NCBI RefSeq assembly: GCF_014207425.1 | Contig: NZ_JACHFF010000001.1 | Coordinates: forward strand, 682,001 to 746,000 | Source: Jeotgalicoccus coquinae | GTDB taxonomy: Bacteria; Bacillota; Bacilli; Staphylococcales; Salinicoccaceae | Direction of reading: 5' to 3' | DNA length: 64,000 nucleotides | In this document: piece after piece, positions 55,393 through 62,630 of the stretch | How the letters are laid out: each line of letters starts with the position of its first letter | Numbering within the stretch: the first letter of the stretch is position 1 | Position numbers and translations under genes: made by a program | Notes under the pieces: model-generated | What the model was told of the DNA's origin: nothing | The model's input: only the letters and a program-made list of their open reading frames with translations | Databases searched by the model: none

Positions 55393-57069
55393 TTACCAGA
55401 GCTTAAAGCCTTTTGCTCCCGGTATATTTTCTGTAAACATCTGTGTAATCGGTACTGTATAAGCGATTAAAATTAAGAATACAGTAATGATAATCAGCAG
55501 TCTCCAGTTTTCGACCCATTTAACGACAGGTGTGTCCTGGTCCATAAACATTGCGACAGGAAACTCTTCAGGCTCAGCTTGTTTAGGACCGGTAATCAGT
55601 TTCAGGAACATCAGTATCGCGATAATGATTGCGATAAACAGGAACGATCCGCCGACAGCCTGCATCACCTGATAAGTAATCCATTCCTGTGCAACTTCAG
55701 CACCGCCGTACTCAGAAAATGTCGAACGTCTCGGTGCGCCGCGAAGACCTGCCCAGTGCATTGCAAGGGACATAATACCCATGCCGAGAGCCCACGTATA
55801 TGCCAGGAACAGACCAAGTCTGTTGGCAATTTTATCAATTTTTCTGCCTGTAATATGCGGCAGCAGGAACAGCATTGCAGCAAAGTACGTCAGTATAACC
55901 GGTGCTCCGACTGTAATGTGGAAATGTCCGACAATCCATATCGTGTTATGTACCAGCTGATTCATCTGGCCGGAAGCGTTAATGATACCGCCAAGTCCGC
56001 CCGGAATAAAGAACAGCATACCGATAAATACAAGAACGAAACGTGCATCTGTCCATGGGAGCTTCCTGAACCAGTCAAGCAGTCCTGTTGCGCCCTGTTT
56101 ACGTCCGTATGTTTCAAATACCGCGAACATACTGAATGCTGTCATCAGTGAAGGAATAATAACCATAAATGTCAGTACAACCTGGAGTCCTTTCCAGAAT
56201 GCATCGATTCCCGGATCCACAAGCTGGTGGTGAATTCCAACAGGAATACTAAAGAACAGGAACAGCACGAATGATAAGCGGGCAAGGTTGTCGGAAAATC
56301 CTTTTGTTCCCAGTACTTTCGGGATAATTGCATACCATACCATGTAGGCAGGCAGCAGCCAGAAGTAAACGAGCGGGTGGCCGAAGTACCAGAACAGCGT
56401 ACGGCTCAGTGAAATGTTTATCGTCTCGACCCAGCCGAGTGACCATGGAATAAACTGAAACAGTACTGCTGAAGCGACACCGATAGTACACACGATCCAC
56501 ATCACGTTGTTAATTGCAGTCATGTAACTTAAGAGCGGTGTTTTATGTCCTTTATTTTCTTTTCGCCATCTGAAATATCTCATCAGCTGGCCGGCAACAG
56601 AAATCCATGTACCGACAATAACGAGCGTCAGACCGATGTAATGAATTGCGTGTGCCTGAAGCGGTGCATAAAATGTATATAATACAGATGCTTCGTTAAG
56701 AGCAATCATCGCTGCAGACATCAATGTGCCGGCTGTCATTACCCAGAAACCGATCCAGCCGAGTCTGCGTTCGGTATTATTAAGAGAGCCGGCAGTTCTG
56801 GAAAGTGCTGCAATCTGGAAGCCCATTATAAAGAAGAATGTCATAACGAGTGCCAGAATAACGCCGTGCAGCGTTAACAGCTGGTAGTAGCCAATGCCGA
56901 AGGGGAGTTCGAACTGACCTGAACGGACAAGCGTCTGCAGAAGACCGGCAGTTCCGCCGATGAACAGAGCAAATGCAACCCAGGCCATATTTGCCAGGAC
57001 GAGTTTACCGTCTTTAGCATCTACTTTTGTTTTACTGGAGAAAATATCAGAACCGTTATAGTTACTCAT
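55393..57069 (-). CDS. cbaA: ba3-type cytochrome c oxidase subunit I
   Basis: A 558-residue haem-copper oxidase catalytic subunit of the B family. Metal ligands appear in LTLHGVILALVM (low-spin haem His), FGHPLVYFWLLPAYMVWY (CuB His), GIHHQLVDPG (CuB His pair) and GHFHITVGAPVIL (haem His pair). It reduces O2 to water and pumps protons. The start is the ATG at 57069, with GGAGGT upstream; five further in-frame codons run into the ribosome binding site. It overlaps the end of subunit II by 8 bases, so the operon is cbaD-cbaB-cbaA. Confidence 0.93.
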   Translation of the reverse strand: MSNYNGSDIFSSKTKVDAKDGKLVLANMAWVAFALFIGGTAGLLQTLVRSGQFELPFGIGYYQLLTLHGVILALVMTFFFIMGFQIAALSRTAGSLNNTERRLGWIGFWVMTAGTLMSAAMIALNEASVLYTFYAPLQAHAIHYIGLTLVIVGTWISVAGQLMRYFRWRKENKGHKTPLLSYMTAINNVMWIVCTIGVASAVLFQFIPWSLGWVETINISLSRTLFWYFGHPLVYFWLLPAYMVWYAIIPKVLGTKGFSDNLARLSFVLFLFFSIPVGIHHQLVDPGIDAFWKGLQVVLTFMVIIPSLMTAFSMFAVFETYGRKQGATGLLDWFRKLPWTDARFVLVFIGMLFFIPGGLGGIINASGQMNQLVHNTIWIVGHFHITVGAPVILTYFAAMLFLLPHITGRKIDKIANRLGLFLAYTWALGMGIMSLAMHWAGLRGAPRRSTFSEYGGAEVAQEWITYQVMQAVGGSFLFIAIIIAILMFLKLITGPKQAEPEEFPVAMFMDQDTPVVKWVENWRLLIIITVFLILIAYTVPITQMFTENIPGAKGFKLW

Positions 57070-57553
57070 TATCAGTACCTCCATTTACGACTTTAATCTT
57101 CGATGTCATGTCTGTATGCCCGACACCGCAATACTCATTACAGACAATAAGATGTTCCCCGGGTTCATCAAAAGTCATTTCATATGTAGAAATTAATCCC
57201 GGTTCAGCCATCATGTTAATGTTTGTACCGACGACCTGGAAACCGTGGACAACGTCGGGACTTGTAACGTGAATTTTCACAGTTGAACCTGCAGGTATGT
57301 CAACCTCACCCGGTTCATACATAAAAGCACTGGCGATAAAGTATAAATCATAATCGTGATCGCCTTCTGTCGCTTCTTTCAATCCGGGTTCACTAAAACG
57401 CGGGTCTTCGCGAATATGTTCCGGATGTATTGTTTCAATCCCGCTTGCCGCCGGAGTATGTCCGCCGTGAACAGCTGAAATACCTAAAATAATTAAAAAT
57501 ATTGCAAGAGATGCTGTTCCGAGTGAAATCCAAATCTTTTCGTATTTATGCAT
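57062..57553 (-). CDS. cbaB: ba3-type cytochrome c oxidase subunit II (CuA)
   Basis: A 163-residue single-helix subunit (about residues 9-29) with a cupredoxin domain. The CuA ligands are His in DVVHGFQV and the cluster CNEYCGVGHTDM (two Cys, His, Met). It accepts electrons from cytochrome c or a membrane donor. The CuA site probably needs the SCO protein at 12.4 kb for assembly. AAGGTGA precedes the ATG, 11 bases after the subunit IIa stop. Confidence 0.93.
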   Translation of the reverse strand: MHKYEKIWISLGTASLAIFLIILGISAVHGGHTPAASGIETIHPEHIREDPRFSEPGLKEATEGDHDYDLYFIASAFMYEPGEVDIPAGSTVKIHVTSPDVVHGFQVVGTNINMMAEPGLISTYEMTFDEPGEHLIVCNEYCGVGHTDMTSKIKVVNGGTDNE

Positions 57554-57564
57554 ATCAGTTCACC

Positions 57565-57729
57565 TTACATCCTTTCCATAAATAATATAAATGCGCCGAA
57601 CCAGCTTAAGAGCATCAATCCGCCAATTGCCATAACCATCATAAAAGTACCCCGCAAATCAAGCTTGTGATGATTGTCCTCATCGTGCTCATGTTCCTCT
57701 GTGTTTACTTTGTCCTTTTCTTCAGTCAT
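57565..57729 (-). CDS. cbaD: Cytochrome c oxidase subunit IIa (CbaD-like, 54 aa)
   Basis: A 54-residue ORF: MTEEKDKVNTEEHEHDEDNH, then HKLDLRGTFMMVMAIGGLML and LSWFGAFILFMERM. A charged, His/Glu-rich N-terminus and one C-terminal membrane helix match the small subunit IIa of ba3 oxidases, which lies upstream of subunit II in Bacillus, Salinicoccus and Thermus. GAAGGTG precedes the ATG. The subunit packs against subunit I in the Thermus structure. Confidence 0.8.
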   Translation of the reverse strand: MTEEKDKVNTEEHEHDEDNHHKLDLRGTFMMVMAIGGLMLLSWFGAFILFMERM

Positions 57730-57794
57730 GATTTCACCTTCTTTTCCATACGTTTTGTATAGCTAAATTGTAAAATAGATTGATTTGGAAAAAA

Positions 57795-57830
57795 GTGATA
57801 AATATCACACTTTGTGATAATATTTAATAA
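57795..57830 (+). promoter_or_regulatory. Fnr/Crp-type operator between cbaDBA and fnr
   Basis: GTGATAAATATCAC (57795-57808) is a perfect GTGA-N6-TCAC palindrome, the core of the B. subtilis Fnr box TGTGA-N6-TCACA. A second half-like TGTGATAATATTTAA follows at 57814. The palindrome would cover the -35 of an fnr promoter with -10 TAATAT (57818-57823), suggesting autorepression. It may also act on the divergent oxidase operon. Confidence 0.7.
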
Positions 57831-57849
57831 AATGATGGAGGAACGGACT

Positions 57850-58545
57850 ATGACTAATCAAACCATTTTTTATCCTGAACAGCTCATCAGCCTGATCGAA
57901 AAAAGCGGCAACAGCATATCGTTTAAAAAGGGTGAGTTTATTTATCATCCGGGTGATCCGACGGCATATATTTATACAATTCAAAAAGGACAGGTTTTTA
58001 TCAGCAGAATGCAGGAAGAGGGGTCTGAACTTGCTACGAACCTGTTAAAAGAAAAGGGCATCTTTGGTGCAGTCACACTGTTCTGCGGACCGAAGGCGCA
58101 TACAGCATCGGCAAAAGCGAAGACCGATGTGACGGTCTGCAGACTGCCGCAGAAAGAATTTGAGATGCTTGTGCTGGATAATGAAAATGTGAAAACAGAA
58201 TGGATGCGCTGGATGGAAATCGATCGTCAGCGTGCGATTACTAAAATCCGCGACAGTGTGATGTATGGAAAACTGGGTGCATTGTGCTCGAATTTAATCC
58301 GCCTGTCGAATTCCTTCGGAGAAACGGTGCCTGAAGGCGTGCGTATTACGACGAAGATTACGAACCAGGAACTGGGTCTGATCTGCGGCACGTCAAGAGA
58401 AGTGGTCAACAGACTGCTCGGAGAGCTGAAAAGAGAAGGAATTATTTCTGTGGAACAGAAGATTATTACGATTCACGATATGGTTAAACTGCGGCATTTA
58501 ATCAATTGTGAGAACTGTCATATAGACGTCTGCCAGGTTTTTTAA
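57850..58545 (+). CDS. fnr: Fnr, Bacillus-type oxygen-sensing Crp/Fnr regulator
   Basis: A 231-residue Crp-family protein with a cyclic-nucleotide-like beta roll (about 25-115), a dimer helix and a winged helix with recognition part TSREVVNRLLGELKREG. The last 12 residues, CENCHIDVCQVF, contain Cys 220, 223 and 228 in C-x2-C-x4-C spacing. B. subtilis Fnr binds a C-terminal [4Fe-4S] cluster with three Cys in the same spacing plus Asp 141; Asp 135 in KIRDSVMYGKLGAL is the likely counterpart. The N-terminal Cys cluster of E. coli FNR is absent. The start ATG at 57850 has GGAGG upstream. Confidence 0.85.
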   Translation: MTNQTIFYPEQLISLIEKSGNSISFKKGEFIYHPGDPTAYIYTIQKGQVFISRMQEEGSELATNLLKEKGIFGAVTLFCGPKAHTASAKAKTDVTVCRLPQKEFEMLVLDNENVKTEWMRWMEIDRQRAITKIRDSVMYGKLGALCSNLIRLSNSFGETVPEGVRITTKITNQELGLICGTSREVVNRLLGELKREGIISVEQKIITIHDMVKLRHLINCENCHIDVCQVF

Positions 58546-58555
58546 AGCGCTTTCA
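58542..58555 (+). promoter_or_regulatory. Near-consensus cre site at the end of fnr
   Basis: TTAAAGCGCTTTCA matches the CcpA consensus TGNAANCGNWWNCW except for G2. It overlaps the fnr stop and lies about 35 bases upstream of the putative 6S RNA -10. The same bases can form a short AAAGC/GCTTT hairpin followed by TTTTG, so it may instead be part of a weak fnr terminator. Confidence 0.4.
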
Positions 58556-58601
58556 TGCTTTTTGTTTTACTTCTGGTTATTATGTGTTATTATAAGGTTA
58601 A

Positions 58602-58833
58602 TAGAAATATCTGAAGAGTTCGTGATGTGTTGACTTATATTTTGACCTAACACTTTTTTTATCGGGAGCTTAATTGGTTTTCCTTCAAAAAACAAGCCTA
58701 TGTACGAAGTAGGACGTTTGGAGTCGGAAACAGGGCACCCACCTGCAAATAGCAGGCCAAAATAATCAACTATAACACACGGCTTACGTTGGGTATTTCG
58801 GTAGTCACCAAGTTTACTTGGTGGCTATTTTTT
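58602..58833 (+). ncRNA. ssrS: 6S RNA (SsrS)
   Basis: A non-coding region with the 6S layout. The 5' GAAATATC pairs with the 3' GGTATTTC. A long interrupted helix has GTGTTGACTTATATTTTGAC facing AATCAACTATAACACAC, leaving the large open-promoter-like bubble. A distal arm contains TCGGGAGC and GGACGTTTGGAGTCGGAAAC. TATAAG at 58591-58596 is a possible -10. The RNA ends at a terminator, TAGTCACCAAG/CTTGGTGGCTA (58802-58827) plus six T. 6S RNA sequesters sigma-A RNA polymerase in stationary phase. The precise 5' end is uncertain. Confidence 0.75.
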
Positions 58834-58898
58834 ATGGGGATTTTTAAGGTTTGGATGTGGATTTGAAGATTCCGGGCTGCTTTTAACGGAATAATGCG

Positions 58899-58937
58899 TT
58901 TACTGGGTCAATGAGCGTTGTTCTTTGACACAGTAAA
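58899..58937. other. Long unexplained inverted repeat between 6S RNA and rarA
   Basis: TTTACTGGGTCAA (58899-58911) and TTTGACACAGTAAA (58924-58937) form a stem of about 13 pairs with one mismatch and a 12-base loop. It has no T tract, so it is not a simple terminator. The rest of the 58834-58954 stretch holds no gene that I can see. Confidence 0.5.
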
Positions 58938-58954
58938 CACACAAATTCTTCCTC

Positions 58955-58984
58955 AATAAAAACACCCGCCAAATTTGGCGGGTA
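58955..58984 (-). terminator. Terminator of rarA
   Basis: The perfect palindrome acccgccaaatttggcgggt (58964-58983) is followed on the minus strand by GTTTTTATT. Confidence 0.9.
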
Positions 58985-58997
58985 CATCATATATTTT

Positions 58998-60296
58998 CTA
59001 TTTTTTTCTGCCGTAATCACTGTCTTTGTTCATTTTCTTTAAGTTGTGATAAGTTTCGTTCAGTGATGCTTCGTATTTGCTGATACCGTCGTCTTTGTAG
59101 TAACGCTGATTAATCAGCATGTCAGGCAGATATTGCTGGGCGACGACGTGGTTAGGGTAGTTGTGAGGGAATTTGTATCCGACCGCGTTGCCGAGTTCTT
59201 TAGCGCCTTTATAATGGCCGTCGCGAAGGTGTCTCGGTACAGCTCCGCCCCGTCCTTTACGGACGTCGGATAATGCATTATCGATACTTGAAATTGCTGT
59301 GTTCGATTTGGGCGAAAGTGCAAGTTCGATAACTGCCTGTGATAATGGAATTCTCGCCTCAGGGAAACCGAGACGTTCTGCGCTGATAATTGCATCGAGT
59401 GTGCGCGAGGCAATATTCGGATTAGCCAGTGAGACGTCTTCATAACTGATAACGAGCAGACGTCGTGCGATTGTTACGAGATCTCCTGCTTCAATCAGCC
59501 GTGCGAGGTAATGCAGTGATGCATCCACGTCACTGCCTCGTATTGATTTTTGCAGACCGCTCATTACATCGTAATGCATATCTCCGTCTTTATCGTGTAA
59601 AAATGCGGATTTCTGCATACAGTCGAGTGCGTCCTGCAAAGTTATTTTGATTACGTCATCATCGTTTTTTTCAGTACTTAAGGCTGCGAGTTCCAATGCG
59701 TTTAATGCACTGCGGACATCTCCGTGTGCTGACGTCACAAAGTGTTCGACAGCGTCGTCTTCGATTTCGATATTGTGTTCACCGAGTCCGCGTTCTTTAT
59801 CTTCCAAAGCCCGGAATACTGCAGTTTTAATGTCTGCAGTGTCCAGCGGCTCCAGTTCAAAGATCTGAGTTCTTGAACGAATGGCGGGGTTAATGGCATG
59901 GTACGGATTTGAAGTCGTTGCACCGATTAAAATAATCGTACCTTTTTCCAAATGGGGAAGGAGGAAATCCTGCTTCGCCTTATCGAGACGATGAATTTCA
60001 TCCAGCAGCAGAATGACGCTGCCGCTCATTTTGCCTTCCTCTGCAACAATCTGCATATCTTTCTTCGTATCCGTCACGGCATTTAACGTGCGGAATTTAT
60101 ATTTAGTTGAGCCTGCGATAGCGCTCGCGATACTTGTTTTACCGATGCCGGGCGGGCCGTACAAAATCATTGAAGAGAGTCTTTTCGCATCGACCATTCT
60201 TCTGATAATGCCGCCTTTTCCGACAAGATGCTGCTGGCCGAGGACTTCGTCAATCGACTCGGGGCGCATTCGGTAACTTAATGGTTGTTTATTCAT
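58998..60296 (-). CDS. rarA: Replication-associated recombination protein RarA (MgsA)
   Basis: A 432-residue AAA+ ATPase related to clamp loaders and RuvB. Walker A is YGPPGIGKTS, Walker B LLLDEIHRLDKAKQD, sensor 1 LIGATTSNPYHA, and the C-terminal tetramerisation part is RHLRDGHYKGAKELGNAVGY. It acts at stalled forks and binds SSB. It is divergent from cymR, as in staphylococci. Confidence 0.95.
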   Translation of the reverse strand: MNKQPLSYRMRPESIDEVLGQQHLVGKGGIIRRMVDAKRLSSMILYGPPGIGKTSIASAIAGSTKYKFRTLNAVTDTKKDMQIVAEEGKMSGSVILLLDEIHRLDKAKQDFLLPHLEKGTIILIGATTSNPYHAINPAIRSRTQIFELEPLDTADIKTAVFRALEDKERGLGEHNIEIEDDAVEHFVTSAHGDVRSALNALELAALSTEKNDDDVIKITLQDALDCMQKSAFLHDKDGDMHYDVMSGLQKSIRGSDVDASLHYLARLIEAGDLVTIARRLLVISYEDVSLANPNIASRTLDAIISAERLGFPEARIPLSQAVIELALSPKSNTAISSIDNALSDVRKGRGGAVPRHLRDGHYKGAKELGNAVGYKFPHNYPNHVVAQQYLPDMLINQRYYKDDGISKYEASLNETYHNLKKMNKDSDYGRKK

Positions 60297-60379
60297 AGTA
60301 TTTCACCTTATTTTAAAAGATATGTTATATTTAATTATAATACAAAGAACAGATGAACTAAAATTATTGAGGTGTAAGA

Positions 60380-60796
60380 ATGAAAATATCCACTCGCGGA
60401 AGATATGGTTTGTATTTTATGCTGACTCTGGCGAAAGATTACGGCGTTAAAAAGCGCAGTGTAAAATCTGTAGCGACAGAGCGCGATATCAGTGATTTAT
60501 ATTTAGAGCAGATCGTTGCGAACTTAAAGAAAGACGGCCTTGTGAAAAGTACGAGAGGTGCTTACGGCGGCTATGAACTGAACTTCGCACCCGATGAAAT
60601 TACAGTCGGACAGGTTTTCAGTGCAGTTGAAGAAAATATTATGATTGTCGATGCAGATGATCAGGAGACTAAAAACGAAAGTTTCCTCTGGAAACGTATC
60701 AGAGATGCAGTCAACGATGTGCTGGATCATACGACGCTGCACGATATCGTCGACAATGATACAGACGAATTCGACGGCTATATGTTTTATATTTAA
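60380..60796 (+). CDS. cymR: Rrf2-family cysteine metabolism repressor CymR
   Basis: A 138-residue Rrf2 regulator of exactly CymR length. MKISTRGRYGLYFMLTLAKD, the recognition helix SDLYLEQIVANLKKDGLVKS, the wing STRGAYGGYEL and the C-terminal GYMFYI match CymR. It represses cystine uptake and methionine-to-cysteine genes with CysK as co-regulator. The protein contains no Cys, so it lacks the redox-active Cys 25 of S. aureus CymR. AGGTG precedes the ATG. Confidence 0.9.
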   Translation: MKISTRGRYGLYFMLTLAKDYGVKKRSVKSVATERDISDLYLEQIVANLKKDGLVKSTRGAYGGYELNFAPDEITVGQVFSAVEENIMIVDADDQETKNESFLWKRIRDAVNDVLDHTTLHDIVDNDTDEFDGYMFYI

Positions 60797-60823
60797 CAGC
60801 AGTTAAAATACAATATTGATAAT

Positions 60824-60866
60824 AAAAATCGCACCTGACTCGATTGAGCCAGGCGCGATTTTTTTG
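60824..60866. terminator. Bidirectional terminator between cymR and the UbiB-like gene
   Basis: AAATCGC(A)CCTG (from 60827) pairs with CAGG(C)GCGATTT (to 60861), flanked by A on the left and T on the right. Confidence 0.88.
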
Positions 60867-60869
60867 TTT

Positions 60870-62555
60870 CTAAAACCGTCCTGATTTAACGATGGACCAC
60901 AACAGCCATGCGAACATGCCCATTGCGAATATCGCAGCGATTTCGATTATTGGAATTCTGAAGATTATACTGCCTTCACCCAGTATCGCTGAACCGACAA
61001 TTAAGCCGACCATTACAATACTGAAAGCGAGCAGGACGATACTGAACGACAGTCTGTTAATGACTCTGTCCAGATGTTTCGAAAATTGCGAGCGTCCTTT
61101 AACGTCGATTTCTATCGGCAGGTTCTGGTTTTTTAAACCTTTTGTGAACTGGTGCACGTTTTCTGTTACTTCACGCAGTTCAGTTCCGAGCTGCTGTATT
61201 TCATCGATCTGGAAGTTCAGCAGGTTTTTAGGATTATAGCGTTCCAGTAATAATGCTTTGCCGAAAGGTTCGGCGACATCCATAATACTAAAATCGGGAT
61301 CGAGCTGGCTGACCACACTTTCCAGTGTCAACAGCGTTTTCGCAAGTATCGTAAAGTCCTGCGGAAGTTTAATTTTATACTTATTGGCTATGCCGAATAA
61401 GTCGTTTACCGCATCGCTGAAATTGAGTTTTGATAACGGCACATCGTAATACTTATCGCGCATAATTTCCGCCTCGCGGTTTAAGTCGCGCATCGATACG
61501 TCTCCCGGTACAACACCCATCTTAACGATTGCTTTTACGACACCGCCTGAATCTTTACGCATCAGGGAGATGAGCAGAGACCCGAAGTTATTCTTTAAGT
61601 CACTGGTCAGCCGCCCGATCATACCGAAGTCGAGAAAAGCGAGCGTGCCGTCTTCAAGCACGCTGACGTTACCAGGGTGCGGATCGCCGTGGAAATATCC
61701 TTCTTCGAATATCTGCTGAAATATTGCTCTTGCCAGCGTGTTCGCAACATCACTTCTGTTTATGCCCATTTCATCGAGCTTCACAAGATTGTTTACAGGG
61801 ACACCTTTAATAAAGTCCATGACCATGATGTTTTTTGTAGAGTATTCCCAGTAAATCTCGGGAATCTTAATTTTGCTGTCATTTTTATGCGTTTTACCAA
61901 TGCGTTCAACGTTGCGTGCTTCGATCGTATAGTCGAGCTCGTTAATCAGTGCATCAGAAAACTCTTCAATCATATCTGTTACCTGATAGTTGCGCGCCCA
62001 TTCAAGATTCGATTCAGCCAGTACTGCCAGGTGACGGAGAATTTCAAGATCCGTACGGACAGTCTTTTCAATATTGGGACGCTGGATTTTAACAGCAACA
62101 TCTTCACCTGTATGGAGCATTGCGCGGTGAACCTGCCCAATTGAAGCAGAACCGACAGGTTTATCATTAAAAATCATAAAGAGTTCATCAATCGGCGCTT
62201 CCAGTGATTCCTCAATTAATCTGCGGGCTTCTTCTGCAGGAAAGGGCGCCACATGACTCTGCAGCTTTTCCAGTTCGCGGATTAAGTCCGGCGGCAGTAA
62301 ATCCGCTCTTGTCGAGGCAATCTGGCCGAGCTTAATAAACGTCGTTCCCATCTCTTCGATAAAAATACGGATTCTTTCCGCATATGTCTTCTCGAGAACT
62401 TCTTCGTTCTGCTGGCGCAGTATAATCCGCCTCGGCATTGAAATTACACGGTCCAGGCCGATTTCTTCTATAAGAAAGCCGAGTCCGCTTTTAGAAAACT
62501 GCATCGCAATTTCACGGTAGCGGTTAATATAATTTACCCGTGTCTGAAGACTCAT
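60870..62555 (-). CDS. ABC1/UbiB (AarF) family kinase-like protein
   Basis: A 561-residue atypical kinase. Family features in order are the KxGQ motif in FIKLGQIASTRADLLP, the Ala-rich loop PVGSASIGQVHRA, VAVKIQRP (ATP-binding Lys), GYFHGDPHPGNV (catalytic loop) and FLDFGMIGRL (DFG). Two membrane helices lie at the C-terminus. UbiB/Coq8 proteins support isoprenoid quinone synthesis as ATPases; in a menaquinone-using Firmicute the role is unclear. AGGAGTG precedes the ATG. Confidence 0.88.
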   Translation of the reverse strand: MSLQTRVNYINRYREIAMQFSKSGLGFLIEEIGLDRVISMPRRIILRQQNEEVLEKTYAERIRIFIEEMGTTFIKLGQIASTRADLLPPDLIRELEKLQSHVAPFPAEEARRLIEESLEAPIDELFMIFNDKPVGSASIGQVHRAMLHTGEDVAVKIQRPNIEKTVRTDLEILRHLAVLAESNLEWARNYQVTDMIEEFSDALINELDYTIEARNVERIGKTHKNDSKIKIPEIYWEYSTKNIMVMDFIKGVPVNNLVKLDEMGINRSDVANTLARAIFQQIFEEGYFHGDPHPGNVSVLEDGTLAFLDFGMIGRLTSDLKNNFGSLLISLMRKDSGGVVKAIVKMGVVPGDVSMRDLNREAEIMRDKYYDVPLSKLNFSDAVNDLFGIANKYKIKLPQDFTILAKTLLTLESVVSQLDPDFSIMDVAEPFGKALLLERYNPKNLLNFQIDEIQQLGTELREVTENVHQFTKGLKNQNLPIEIDVKGRSQFSKHLDRVINRLSFSIVLLAFSIVMVGLIVGSAILGEGSIIFRIPIIEIAAIFAMGMFAWLLWSIVKSGRF

Positions 62556-62591
62556 AAGCCGGTCACTCCTAAAGTTTAAATACTACTGCCT

Positions 62592-62620
62592 ATTATAGAT
62601 GTGTCCGTATTTTAGTTAAA
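62592..62620 (-). promoter_or_regulatory. Promoter of the UbiB-like gene
   Basis: On the minus strand, TTTAAC (62615-62620), 17 bp, TATAAT (62592-62597), in the 75-base gap after lysC. Confidence 0.5.
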
Positions 62621-62630
62621 GGATAATCCC

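Noticed and set aside
55579-56151. 190-aa + strand ORF opposite the oxidase subunit I gene
   Set aside because: It is a Cys/Arg-rich shadow of a highly conserved catalytic gene, without a start signal.
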